From: Streptomyces sp. NRRL F-6492
GTDB taxonomy: Bacteria > Actinomycetota > Actinomycetes > Streptomycetales > Streptomycetaceae
Reading direction: 5' to 3'
Length of the DNA: 21,763 bases
Assembly (NCBI RefSeq): GCF_001280125.1
Contig: NZ_LGEG01000005.1
Span: 1 to 21,763 of the forward strand
Position 1 is the first letter of the stretch; each line of letters opens with the position of its first letter. The translations under genes and the position numbers were made by a program. Below are positions 1 to 8,376 of this stretch, piece by piece. Under the pieces are notes generated by a model. That model did no database searches. It had not been told where the DNA came from and saw only the letters and a program-made list of their open reading frames with translations.

Positions 1-199
1 CCCCTGCCGCGACCCGCCCGCCCTCCGCCGCCTCCACGGCCCGCAGGAACTCCGCGTACTCCGCGCTCGCCCCCGCGGCCATCGCGTCCAACTCGGCCCG
101 CCCCCGCGCGAGCAGCGCCCCGGCGCCCCGGCCGCCCGCCTCCTCCGCCACGACCCGCTCCAACAGCCCTTCGGCCTCGGCCCGGTGACTCTCCCTCAT
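1..199 (-). CDS. Partial hypothetical protein (N-terminal 66 residues)
   Basis: An open reverse-strand frame starts with ATG at 199 and runs off the left edge. The start is chosen because a purine-rich GGAGGGGG ribosome binding site lies about 8 nt upstream. The visible part begins MRESHRAEAEGLLERVVAEE and is rich in Ala, Glu, Arg and Gly, with a heptad-like spacing of Leu/Val/Ala that suggests an alpha-helical or coiled-coil region. There is no signal peptide or membrane segment in the visible part. I do not recognise the family and assign no function. Third codon positions are strongly G/C, which supports it as a real gene. Confidence 0.6.
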   Translation of the reverse strand, partial: MRESHRAEAEGLLERVVAEEAGGRGAGALLARGRAELDAMAAGASAEYAEFLRAVEAAEGGRVAAG

Positions 200-371
200 C
201 CGCGTTCCCCCTCCGCACGCACCCGACGAAACGGCCCCAGTCTCCTGCGTGACGCGCTCGGGCGCGAGGGAGCGTGGTGAGGGGAGGAGGCGACGCCCAC
301 GACGACCGGCCCTCCCGGTAGGTTCGGTTCGACGCCGCACCCTCCCGGACGACGAGGAAAGGGACGCACCG

Positions 372-649
372 GTGCACGACGAGGCCCCCGTAGGGACGTC
401 ACCCTCCGGGCCACGCTCGACCAGCGGGTGGCCGCGCCCCGCGGCGGTCTCCTCGTCCACCGGTTCCGCACCGCGACCGACCTCCTCTTCTCCACGGGAG
501 AAGAGGAGTCGTCCGATTCCTGGGCGCTGATCACGGAGTCGATCGACGCTCTTCGCCGCTCCCCCGCCCACACCCGTCCCGGAACGCCGAACCGGTGGCT
601 TCGAAGCCGGCTCGTGTGTCGGTCCTCTGCCCTAGCCTTGATCGAATAG
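372..649 (+). pseudogene. Possible small frameshifted gene remnant
   Basis: A GTG at 372 follows a good AGGAAAGGGA ribosome binding site and opens VHDEAPV. The coding signal then continues in another frame from about 395 as DVTLRATLDQRVAAPRGG, on through a segment ending near SIDALRR, with Streptomyces-like third positions. A single missing base at about 393-394 would join the two frames. The far C-terminal part (after about 565) is Arg/Ser-rich and looks non-coding, so the original end may also be lost. I do not recognise the family. It could instead be a chance open frame in GC-rich DNA. The rest of 200-371 shows nothing I can support. Confidence 0.3.
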
Positions 650-668
650 GTCAAGAGGGGGGGGCGAG

Positions 669-1436
669 ATGCCCAGGGTTCCCGAGAGCCGGCGTGTGGG
701 ACGCATGGCCGTGAACGAGGTGCGTTCGTTGCTGGAACGGAACGGCCACATCGTGCAGGAGATCGACGGCGCGAACGACCACGGAGAGGACCTGCACGTC
801 ACCTTCGTGCAAGACGGGCGGCGAACGGCGGACTCCCTGGCCGTGCAGGTCAAGGGTGGGGCCTCGACGCGCACCCGGCGGGGGCATCGCGTCCGGGTCG
901 GGGACCACGGGGACAATTGGCGCGACGGCAGCCTCCCGGTGCTCTGCGTCGTCCATGATCCTGAGCGGGGCGGCCTCTTCTGGGCCAACGCGACTCGTCA
1001 GCTTCGCCGGGCCGAAGCGCTGCGCAAGACGTTGAAGTCCGTTGTCGTCCGGCAGGAGTCGGTGCTGGACGATTCCACTTCCGAGGCCTTCGTCCGGCGC
1101 ATGCGGAACTACCTGGCTCGGGAGCGCGAGGGCGTCGGCAGATGGGCGGACATGGCGGACGTCGAGTTCGCGCCGAACGACATCGTCAAACCGTTCGTCA
1201 ACGACTGCGGCGAACCCATGGTCTTCTGGCAGAAGCGCGGGGAACCCTTTGCGGTGTTGCTGCACCACGACCTCGACTGGGAGCCCGTGCGCATCCAGGA
1301 GCAGACGCTTCGCCTCCACCTCGTCCCGTCAGTCGGCGACATCATCCTCGACAGCGCGGAAGCGCACTGGCTCATGGGGTGCTTCAAGTCCACGGAGTGG
1401 TGGCGCCGACCAGCCACACAGGGCGATCTCGCCTGA
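669..1436 (+). CDS. DUF4365 domain-containing protein
   Basis: This 255-residue protein has no signal peptide or membrane segment. The first ~130 residues fit DUF4365: an N-terminal helix (NEVRSLLERNGHIVQEI, about 16-32), then D37-x-G-E-D41 and an AVQVKGG strand with Q60 and K62. That acidic residue followed by QxK is the layout of a PD-(D/E)XK nuclease-like core, with E17 as a further candidate. Members are known as stand-alone proteins and as parts of defence-type operons; no biochemical role can be read here. The C-terminal half (about 150-255) is unassigned. ATG 669 is preceded by GGGGGCGAG. Codon use is less strictly G/C-ending than in neighbouring genes, which hints at acquisition by transfer. 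It is convergent with the Uma2 gene, separated by 90 nt. Confidence 0.8.
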   Translation: MPRVPESRRVGRMAVNEVRSLLERNGHIVQEIDGANDHGEDLHVTFVQDGRRTADSLAVQVKGGASTRTRRGHRVRVGDHGDNWRDGSLPVLCVVHDPERGGLFWANATRQLRRAEALRKTLKSVVVRQESVLDDSTSEAFVRRMRNYLAREREGVGRWADMADVEFAPNDIVKPFVNDCGEPMVFWQKRGEPFAVLLHHDLDWEPVRIQEQTLRLHLVPSVGDIILDSAEAHWLMGCFKSTEWWRRPATQGDLA

Positions 1437-1526
1437 CCACCGGCACTTCTTGGAACTCCCCGGCTGCTGCCGGTCGAGCCGAGCTTCCCGTGTGTCCGGT
1501 CACGAGGAAGCAATCGTCCGGCGTGC

Positions 1527-2093
1527 TCAGACGGCTCCCAGGTCGACGGCTACGGAGAAGGGCGCGACAACTCTGACCGTACCGATGAACACCTCACCGT
1601 CCCGATAAGCCGTGGTGGCGGGGTCGAGAACGTGCGTATAGACGATCGGGACCCCGGTGGCGGCCTGCTCGACCCGCCAGTAGAAGGGGACGCCGGCCTT
1701 GGCGTACTGGTCGACCTTCACGATCCGGTCCGTGGTCTCCGAACCGGGCGAGACGATCTCGACGACCAGAAGGACGTGCTCGGGGCGCGTGGGCGTGAGG
1801 TCGATGGTCTCGGCGCGGTAGACGGTGACGTCCGGACGGCGGTTGGTGAGCGGGACGTCCTGCAGACGTACGTCGAAGTCCGTGTCGGCGTTCCAGTCCG
1901 GGCCCGCGGCGGCGTCCAGGGCGTTGGCCAGGATGCGGGCCAGCCGGTTGTGCCGCTTCGAGGCGCTCGGGCTCACGACGACCATTCCGTCCACGATCTC
2001 GATGCCGGCGCACTGCTCCTCGGACCAGGAGTCGTACTGCTCCGCGCTGATCTGTGAATGCATCCACGCGGGCGCCACCATCTCGGCGGACAT
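1527..2093 (-). CDS. Uma2 family endonuclease-like protein (DUF820)
   Basis: This 188-residue protein shows the Uma2/DUF820 pattern: an ExxDG-type element (E32 to G36) followed by SP and H48, the RRPDVTVY strand with D88, then [11 protein letters not shown] with E112, and K126/K132 in the helix [14 protein letters not shown]. The family has a PD-(D/E)XK restriction-endonuclease-like fold. It is abundant in cyanobacteria and streptomycetes, but its cellular role is not established, so the endonuclease name is structural inference. ATG 2093 has an almost ideal AAGGAGG ribosome binding site 8 nt upstream. The gene is divergent from the DUF255 gene, with a 150-nt shared upstream region, and convergent with the DUF4365 gene. 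Confidence 0.88.
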   Translation of the reverse strand: MSAEMVAPAWMHSQISAEQYDSWSEEQCAGIEIVDGMVVVSPSASKRHNRLARILANALDAAAGPDWNADTDFDVRLQDVPLTNRRPDVTVYRAETIDLTPTRPEHVLLVVEIVSPGSETTDRIVKVDQYAKAGVPFYWRVEQAATGVPIVYTHVLDPATTAYRDGEVFIGTVRVVAPFSVAVDLGAV

Positions 2094-2243
2094 GGTGTAC
2101 CTCCTTCGAGGAGCCCCGGCAGGCCGGGCGCTGCTGCGCCCAGCCTACTGTTGCGGGACGCAGGACCGCCCGGTGCGGCGGAACGTCGGTGGGCTCGCGC
2201 CGCTTTCGCCGGCCGCCTCGGGTGCTGTGAGAGGCTGGATCGC

Positions 2244-4262
<2,019 letters not shown>

Positions 4263-4281
4263 GCCGGGCCCGGAACGGCGA

Positions 4282-4319
4282 CGGCCCCGCCGCCCCTCCG
4301 AGGAGGGACGGCGGGGCCG
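4282..4319. terminator. Bidirectional hairpin terminator between DUF255 gene and rodlin
   Basis: An inverted repeat has 16-nt arms (one mismatch) around a short CCGAGG-type loop. It lies 19 nt after the DUF255 stop and 22 nt after the stop of the convergent rodlin. The stem is nearly all G/C, as is usual for Streptomyces, so it can serve both genes. Confidence 0.75.
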
Positions 4320-4341
4320 CGCCGGAACGGGATCCGGTCGC

Positions 4342-4749
4342 TCAGCCGTTGCCGGCGCCGTTGCCCGACAGGACCGGGATGTCGCTGAGGATGTGCGACA
4401 GCGGCTCGTCGCCCTTGGCCTGGGTGGAGTTCTCGACGCACTGCTGGTTCTGCGGGGAGGACAGGACGTTGATGTCCTGGACCGTGATCGGGACGAGGCC
4501 GATCAGCGAACCGGCGTTGACCTTGGCCGGCAGGCCCACGCACGGCTTGTTCAGCGAGCCCTGCACCAGCGCCAGCTGCGGGCTCATGTTGCCGTAGGTG
4601 GCGGAGTTGCCGTACACCTGGCTGGCACCGTTGCCGCTGAGCGAGGTGGTGCCCCCGTCGTCGGCGATCGCGAGCGCCTGCCCGGCACCCGTCGCCGTCA
4701 CGCCGAGGACGGACGCGGCCACAGCAGCCGTAGCGAACAGCTTCTTCAT
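4342..4749 (-). CDS. Rodlin family protein (extra copy)
   Basis: This is a 135-residue rodlin, a secreted protein that helps arrange chaplin amyloid fibrils into the rodlet layer on aerial hyphae and spores. Residues 1-27 are a Sec signal peptide (MKK, hydrophobic core, AxA ending GQALA). The mature part has the rodlin signature [14 protein letters not shown], then [25 protein letters not shown] and the [20 protein letters not shown] block, with two Cys that could pair. ATG 4749 follows a GAAAGG site; the frame is open to 4920 but the upstream residues do not fit. It is very close to the next rodlin in DNA and protein (14 differences over 240 nt). A BldN-like promoter lies just upstream. Compared with the remembered two-rodlin arrangement in S. 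coelicolor, this is an additional copy. Confidence 0.93.
   Translation of the reverse strand: MKKLFATAAVAASVLGVTATGAGQALAIADDGGTTSLSGNGASQVYGNSATYGNMSPQLALVQGSLNKPCVGLPAKVNAGSLIGLVPITVQDINVLSSPQNQQCVENSTQAKGDEPLSHILSDIPVLSGNGAGNG
4381..4620. repeat. Direct repeat copy 1 (rodlin coding)
   Basis: 240 nt that align without gaps to 5286-5525 with 14 differences by eye. They cover the mature portion of the two reverse-strand rodlins. Confidence 0.85.
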
Positions 4750-4798
4750 CAGTTCAGGCCTTTCGGATACTGGCCCGCCGATTGCCGGGCCGCACTGA

Positions 4799-4837
4799 TC
4801 AACCGGCCGGAATCCCGGAGGTTCCGGGAAGTCCACC
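4799..4837 (-). promoter_or_regulatory. Candidate ECF-sigma (BldN-like) promoter of first rodlin
   Basis: Read on the reverse strand, GGAACC (4820-4825) is followed after 15 nt by GGTTGA (4799-4804). A TCCACC half-site complement lies at 4832-4837, six nt upstream of the -35 element. The predicted transcript would have a leader of about 40 nt. The same layout precedes the other two rodlins. Assignment to BldN rests on recollection that BldN controls rodlin and chaplin genes. Confidence 0.55.
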
Positions 4838-4923
4838 GGACGGACTACGGGCAGATGAGCGAAATGCCTTCGCCCGCACCGTTTTTCGACCCGCTCGCAC
4901 ACAGGTGCGCGACGCGACATGAA

Positions 4924-4940
4924 GAGGGTGAATCACCCTC
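4924..4940. promoter_or_regulatory. Perfect 17-bp palindrome, candidate operator
   Basis: GAGGGTGA and TCACCCTC flank a single central A. The palindrome lies 48 nt upstream of the 67-aa gene and about 185 nt upstream of the divergent rodlin. The arms contain GGGTGA, the same half-site seen near the rodlin promoters. A dimeric repressor or activator could bind here; no regulator is identified. Confidence 0.45.
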
Positions 4941-4988
4941 CCGCGGCCTTTGTGTAATGATGCGGGAATCGCAGCGGAAGGAGCGAAG

Positions 4989-5192
4989 ATGGCGCCGGAC
5001 CCCGGGAAATGGGAACGGATGGCCTTCATTCCGAAGAGCCGGTACGTGAGCGACCCGACCCCCGCCGACCGCACCCCTTTCCCGGTCTATTCCGCCCTGG
5101 TGACGCAGTGGACCCAGGCGGGCCGTGCGGTGCCGGGGATGCCGGACCGGGAGTGGGAGCGCCTGATGGCGGCCCCGGTCTGGCCGCGCTGA
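4989..5192 (+). CDS. Small hypothetical protein between rodlins
   Basis: This 67-residue, Pro- and Trp-containing protein (MAPDPGKWERMAFIPKSRYV at the start, ERLMAAPVWPR at the end) has no signal peptide and no membrane segment. ATG 4989 is chosen over earlier in-frame starts because GGAAGGAGCGAAG sits immediately upstream as a strong ribosome binding site. A perfect hairpin terminator follows 8 nt after the stop, and the upstream region holds the 17-bp palindrome, so it looks like a complete small transcription unit. It runs opposite to the two near-identical rodlins on either side. I do not recognise a family. A cytoplasmic role is likely from its composition. Confidence 0.72.
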   Translation: MAPDPGKWERMAFIPKSRYVSDPTPADRTPFPVYSALVTQWTQAGRAVPGMPDREWERLMAAPVWPR

Positions 5193-5199
5193 GAACGAA

Positions 5200-5227
5200 A
5201 GGGGCCGCTCCCGAGGGAGCGGCCCCT
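5200..5227. terminator. Bidirectional hairpin terminator
   Basis: A 13-nt arm (AGGGGCCGCTCCC) is perfectly complementary to its partner, closing on a CGAG-type loop. It lies between the stops of the 67-aa gene and the convergent second rodlin, so it can end both transcripts. Confidence 0.85.
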
Positions 5228-5246
5228 GACGCGTGGAGCGGGAACG

Positions 5247-5645
5247 TCAGTTGTTGCCGACGCCGTTGCCCGACAGGATCGGGATGTCCTCCAGGATGTG
5301 CGACAGCGGCTCGTCGCCCTTGGCCTGGGTGGAGTTCTCGACGCACTGCTGGTTCTGCGGGGACGACAGGACGTTGACGTCCTGGACGGTGATCGGGACG
5401 AGGCCGATCAGCGAACCGGCGTTGACCTTGGCCGGCAGGCCGATGCAGGGCTTGTTCAGCGAGCCCTGGACCAGCGCCATCTGCGGGCTCATGTTGCCGT
5501 AGGTGGCGGAGTTGCCGAACGCCTGGGTGGCGCCGTTGCCGCTGAGCGAGGTGGTGCCGCCGTCGTTGCTGATGGCGAGCGCCGGGGAGGCCACAGCGGC
5601 GATGGAGACGGCCGCGGCCGCAGTGGCCATAACCTTCTTGAACAC
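5247..5645 (-). CDS. rdlB: Rodlin family protein (RdlB position)
   Basis: This 132-residue secreted rodlin has a signal peptide at residues 1 to about 24 (MFKKV, alanine-rich core, ending ASPALA). The mature part has [40 protein letters not shown] and the [20 protein letters not shown] block, then a C-terminus rich in G and N. The GTG start at 5645 is supported by AAGGGAA upstream. It is divergent from the third rodlin across 219 nt, as rdlA and rdlB are in S. coelicolor; the symbol rests on that position and could be exchanged among the copies. Its promoter has the same GGAACC/TGTTGA layout as the other rodlins. Confidence 0.93.
   Translation of the reverse strand: MFKKVMATAAAAVSIAAVASPALAISNDGGTTSLSGNGATQAFGNSATYGNMSPQMALVQGSLNKPCIGLPAKVNAGSLIGLVPITVQDVNVLSSPQNQQCVENSTQAKGDEPLSHILEDIPILSGNGVGNN
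5286..5525. repeat. Direct repeat copy 2 (rodlin coding)
   Basis: Partner of 4381-4620, offset by 905 nt. The third rodlin carries a more divergent copy in inverted orientation. Confidence 0.85.
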
Positions 5646-5689
5646 GGGAGTTCCCTTCTAGAACCGGCTCCGTGCAGGGAGCCACCCCG

Positions 5690-5729
5690 TCAACAGGGAG
5701 CCGGACGCGGGGGTTCCGCCGTGTCACCC
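5690..5729 (-). promoter_or_regulatory. Candidate ECF-sigma (BldN-like) promoter of second rodlin
   Basis: Reverse-strand GGAACC (5712-5717), 16-nt spacer, TGTTGA (5690-5695). A GGGTGA half-site (complement at 5724-5729) stands exactly six nt upstream of the -35. Predicted leader about 40 nt. Confidence 0.6.
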
Positions 5730-5776
5730 TCTTGGCGGAGCGCACGCGGCAGCGCGAAACGGGGTCCCAGTCGAAC

Positions 5777-5815
5777 GGGTGAAGGGCCGGAACCAAACCC
5801 TCCGACAGCAGTTGA
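5777..5815 (+). promoter_or_regulatory. Candidate ECF-sigma (BldN-like) promoter of third rodlin
   Basis: GGGTGA (5777-5782), six nt, GGAACC (5789-5794), 15-nt spacer, AGTTGA (5810-5815). Start of transcription would fall near 5822, giving a leader of about 40 nt before GTG 5865. It shares the divergent region with the second rodlin's promoter. Confidence 0.6.
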
Positions 5816-5864
5816 GCCGGTCGCATCAATCAGGTCGATTGGTGGGAACAGGAACGGAATCACC

Positions 5865-6275
5865 GTGATCAAGAAGATTGTGGCGGCTGCGGCTGTTGCG
5901 GCCTCCATCGTCGGCGCTTCTGCCGCGGCGGCCTCCCCGGCGCTGGCCATCGCCGACGACGGCGGCACCACCTCGCTCAGCGGCAACGGAGCCTCCCAGG
6001 CGTTCGGCAACTCGGAGACCGCGGGCGACCAGAGCCCGCAGCTCACCCTGGTCCAGGGCTCGCTGAACAAGCCCTGCCTCGGTATTCCGGTCAAGGCCAA
6101 CCTCGGCTCGCTGGTCGGTCTCGTCCCGATCACCGTCCAGGACGTCAACGTCCTGTCCTCCCCGCAGAACCAGCAGTGCGCGGAGAACTCCACCCAGGCC
6201 AAGGGCGACGAGCCGCTGTCGCACCTCCTGGACGACATCCCGGTCCTCTCCGGGAACGGCGTCGGCAACGGCTGA
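5865..6275 (+). CDS. rdlA: Rodlin family protein (RdlA position)
   Basis: This 136-residue secreted rodlin starts at GTG 5865, with GGAACGGA upstream. The frame is open far upstream, but the signal peptide [20 protein letters not shown] fixes the start; cleavage is probably after ASPALA. The mature region matches the other two rodlins: [43 protein letters not shown] and the [20 protein letters not shown] block. It is the most divergent of the three (for example [12 protein letters not shown] where the others have [10 protein letters not shown]). It is next to a chaplin in the same direction, the relation remembered for rdlA and chpD in S. coelicolor. A strong hairpin terminator follows, so the chaplin probably has its own promoter. 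Confidence 0.92.
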   Translation: MIKKIVAAAAVAASIVGASAAAASPALAIADDGGTTSLSGNGASQAFGNSETAGDQSPQLTLVQGSLNKPCLGIPVKANLGSLVGLVPITVQDVNVLSSPQNQQCAENSTQAKGDEPLSHLLDDIPVLSGNGVGNG

Positions 6276-6303
6276 TCCGCGGCGCGTACGACCGGCTCGT
6301 CGT

Positions 6304-6346
6304 GACGGGGCCGGAAGGGAACTCCGTGTTCCCTTCCGGCCCCGTC
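6304..6346 (+). terminator. Strong hairpin terminator after third rodlin
   Basis: Perfect 19-bp stem with a TCCGT loop, 29 nt after the rodlin stop. The rest of the 6276-6588 gap holds a 34-nt pure C/T tract (6371-6404), a more A/T-rich stretch around 6430-6510 that probably contains the chaplin promoter, and a TCACG-AGATC-CGTGA inverted repeat at 6541-6555. Confidence 0.88.
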
Positions 6347-6370
6347 CGTTTCCGGAACCGTTCCGCTCGG

Positions 6371-6404
6371 CCCTTCCCCTTCCCCCTCCCCCCTTCCCCC
6401 TTCC
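6371..6404. repeat. 34-nt homopyrimidine tract
   Basis: Uninterrupted C and T in blocks of CCC/CCCC/CCCCC separated by TT, with rough mirror symmetry, located between the rodlin terminator and the chaplin. No function can be read; it is recorded as low-complexity sequence. Confidence 0.7.
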
Positions 6405-6588
6405 GTCTCTGTTCCGTGCGGGCGATTCCGTGCGCGCAATGGGGTGAAACAATCTCCTCCGGTGTTATTCCGGTTTCCTTTGCGCGGGATGTTCGTTGTG
6501 TTGTGTACAGCGGAGGCCGGGGAACTTCCCTCCCCGGGCATCACGAGATCCGTGAGAATTCTTCCGCCGAGGAAAGGATCCAGACGAA

Positions 6589-6822
6589 ATGAACTGTAAG
6601 AAGGCTGCGGCCGTCGTCGCCGGAATCGTCCTGGCCATGGGTGTGGCGTCGCCCGCCTTCGCGGACGCCGACGCGGAGGGTGCGGCCATCGGCTCGCCCG
6701 GCGTCCTGTCCGGCAACGTCATCCAGGTCCCGATCCACATCCCGGTCAACGTCTGCGGCAACAGCGTGAACATCATCGCGCTGCTGAACCCGACCCTCGG
6801 CAACGTCTGCGTCAACGACTGA
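6589..6822 (+). CDS. Short chaplin (ChpD-like position)
   Basis: This 77-residue short chaplin is a secreted hydrophobic amyloid-forming protein that coats aerial hyphae and lowers surface tension. Residues 1 to about 25 are the signal peptide (MNCKKAAAVVAGIVLAMG, cleavage near SPAFA). The mature peptide carries one chaplin domain: SPGVLSGNVIQVPIHIPVNV, then CGNSVNIIALLNPTLGNVC with the two conserved Cys that form the intramolecular disulfide. ATG 6589 follows GAGGAAAGG. It lies beside the rodlin, the position of chpD in S. coelicolor from memory. An extra Cys at residue 3 lies within the signal peptide. No exact match to the GGAACC-type promoter of the rodlins is seen upstream. Confidence 0.95.
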   Translation: MNCKKAAAVVAGIVLAMGVASPAFADADAEGAAIGSPGVLSGNVIQVPIHIPVNVCGNSVNIIALLNPTLGNVCVND

Positions 6823-6844
6823 CCCGACGCGGTACGCGGACACG

Positions 6845-6892
6845 CACGGGGCCGGCCCCGGGGAGCACGCGCTCCCCGGGGCCGGCCCCGTG
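6845..6892. terminator. Very strong bidirectional terminator
   Basis: A perfect 22-bp stem with an ACGC loop between the chaplin stop (6822) and the convergent ATP-grasp stop (6910). It can terminate both transcripts. Confidence 0.92.
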
Positions 6893-6909
6893 TCGTGCCG
6901 CGACCGCGC

Positions 6910-8220
6910 TCAGCGGGGGGTGAGCCGGTCGGCGGAGGACTCCGGGGCGCCGCGCGGCGCCGGCGTCGCGGCGGTGGCCGGGCGCGCCCCGCCGGACGCC
7001 CACCGCCCGCGCAGCGCCGCCAGGGCCTTGCGCAGCAGGTGCGCGAGCCAGGCGCGGCCCATGGCGAGCGCGGGCAGCGGATCGTCGGCCGCCCACCACG
7101 CCCACTCGGTCCGCCGCCGCACCCCGCCGGTCTCGGCCGCGTACCGCCGGCGCGGGACGGCGAGCAGCGACAGCAGCGCGTAGTTCTCGGCCACGAACCG
7201 GCGCCCGTACGCGGGGGAGGGCGGGGGTACGGGGCGCCCGGTGAGGTCCAGGTGGAGCGCGCGGACCGCGTCCAGGCCGTCCAGGTCGGTGAAGAGCCGG
7301 AACTGCGCGCCGGGTCGGGGGTTGAAGTCGAGCAGGTGGTACGCGCCGGTCGTCCGGTCGAGCCGGAAGTCCAGGTCGCACACGCCCCGGTAGCCGAGCG
7401 CGTCCAGCAGGGCGCGGGCAGTCCGGTCCAGTGCCGGGTTCACGGTCCAGCGGCCCGCGGCGGTGAGCCCGGCCCCGGTGGGCCAGGAGCGCTCCTTGCG
7501 CCCGGTCGCCCCGGTCGGGCAGCGGCCCGCGGAGTCCACGTACCCCTGGAAGAACCAGTCCAGGTCGCGGCCCGCCGGGAGGAGCTCCTGGAGCAGCAGC
7601 CGGCTGCCGGCCTCCGGGGAGCGGGCGTACAGCTCCCGCACCTCGGCGAGCGAGCGCACGATCGAGGTGCTGCGCAGCCCGGCGCCGGCCGGCAGCAGCC
7701 AGGGCCTGCTCCACTTGGCGACCACCGGCAGGCCGAGCGCCCAGGCCATGGCGGCGGCCTCGTCGGCGCCGGTGGGGAGTTCGGTGCGGGGGTGGGGCAG
7801 GCCCAGGGCCGCGCAGGTCTCGGCGAGCGACGCCTTGTCGGCGACCCGCAGCAGCTGCGCCTCGGTCTGCTCGGGCAGCAGGAAGCGCGGGGCGAGTTCG
7901 GCGCGGCGGCGGGCCAGGGCGAGCGCGGTGACGTCGTCCAGCGGGACGGCGAGCAGGCGGGTCGACGGGCCGTCGGAGACCTCGTCCCCGACCCGGAGGA
8001 GGAAGTCGGCCAGCTCCGCGGAGGAGGCGGCGGCGGGGCCGGGGCGGGCCGACCGGAGGTGGCGGGAGCGGGCCACCGGACTGGTCCGCGATTCGACGAC
8101 GGCGTGGACCGGAATTCCCGCCCGGCCCAGGGAGCGGACCGCCCCGAGGGTGCCGTGGTGAAAGGGGTTCCGGTCGAGCCGTACGAGGACGGTCGGGACG
8201 CGGGTGTCAAAACTCGGCAC
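6910..8220 (-). CDS. ATP-grasp domain-containing protein
   Basis: This protein has 436 residues from GTG 8220. That start has GAAGGG about 7 nt upstream; a TTG at 8259 in the same frame is poorly spaced. The N-terminal domain (VPTVLVRLDRNPFHHGTLGA, then RSLGRAGIPVHAVVES) is a Rossmann-like preATP-grasp fold. The middle carries the ATP-binding lysine region (LPVVAKWSRPW) and the metal-binding end of the fold is CDLDFRLD plus LLDFNPRPG with D298, N300 and R302. ATP-grasp enzymes of this type join a carboxylate to an amine or other nucleophile through an acyl phosphate. The substrate is unknown. The gene is divergent from the GH26-like glycosidase and lies next to the polysaccharide operon, so attachment of an amino acid to a polysaccharide or wall precursor is possible but unproven. 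No signal peptide is present. Confidence 0.82.
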   Translation of the reverse strand: MPSFDTRVPTVLVRLDRNPFHHGTLGAVRSLGRAGIPVHAVVESRTSPVARSRHLRSARPGPAAASSAELADFLLRVGDEVSDGPSTRLLAVPLDDVTALALARRRAELAPRFLLPEQTEAQLLRVADKASLAETCAALGLPHPRTELPTGADEAAAMAWALGLPVVAKWSRPWLLPAGAGLRSTSIVRSLAEVRELYARSPEAGSRLLLQELLPAGRDLDWFFQGYVDSAGRCPTGATGRKERSWPTGAGLTAAGRWTVNPALDRTARALLDALGYRGVCDLDFRLDRTTGAYHLLDFNPRPGAQFRLFTDLDGLDAVRALHLDLTGRPVPPPSPAYGRRFVAENYALLSLLAVPRRRYAAETGGVRRRTEWAWWAADDPLPALAMGRAWLAHLLRKALAALRGRWASGGARPATAATPAPRGAPESSADRLTPR

Positions 8221-8376
8221 GGCATGCCCTTCGTCTCGGTGCACCAACCGGGCGATCAAATCCTCTAATGGACTAGCGAGCGAAGGAAAGCCGAGTTCAC
8301 GGACGGCTTATTAGGAATACTTTCTGAACATCGGATTGACGATCCATCACCTGGCGTACGACGCGGAGGAGCGGCC

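Noticed and set aside
637..655. CTTGA...TCAAG inverted repeat just before the DUF4365 ribosome binding site
   Set aside because: Only 5-bp arms, with nothing else to support an operator.
1439..1474. ACCGGCA...TGCCGGT hairpin between the DUF4365 and Uma2 genes as a terminator
   Set aside because: A 7-bp stem with a 22-nt loop is too weak to call.
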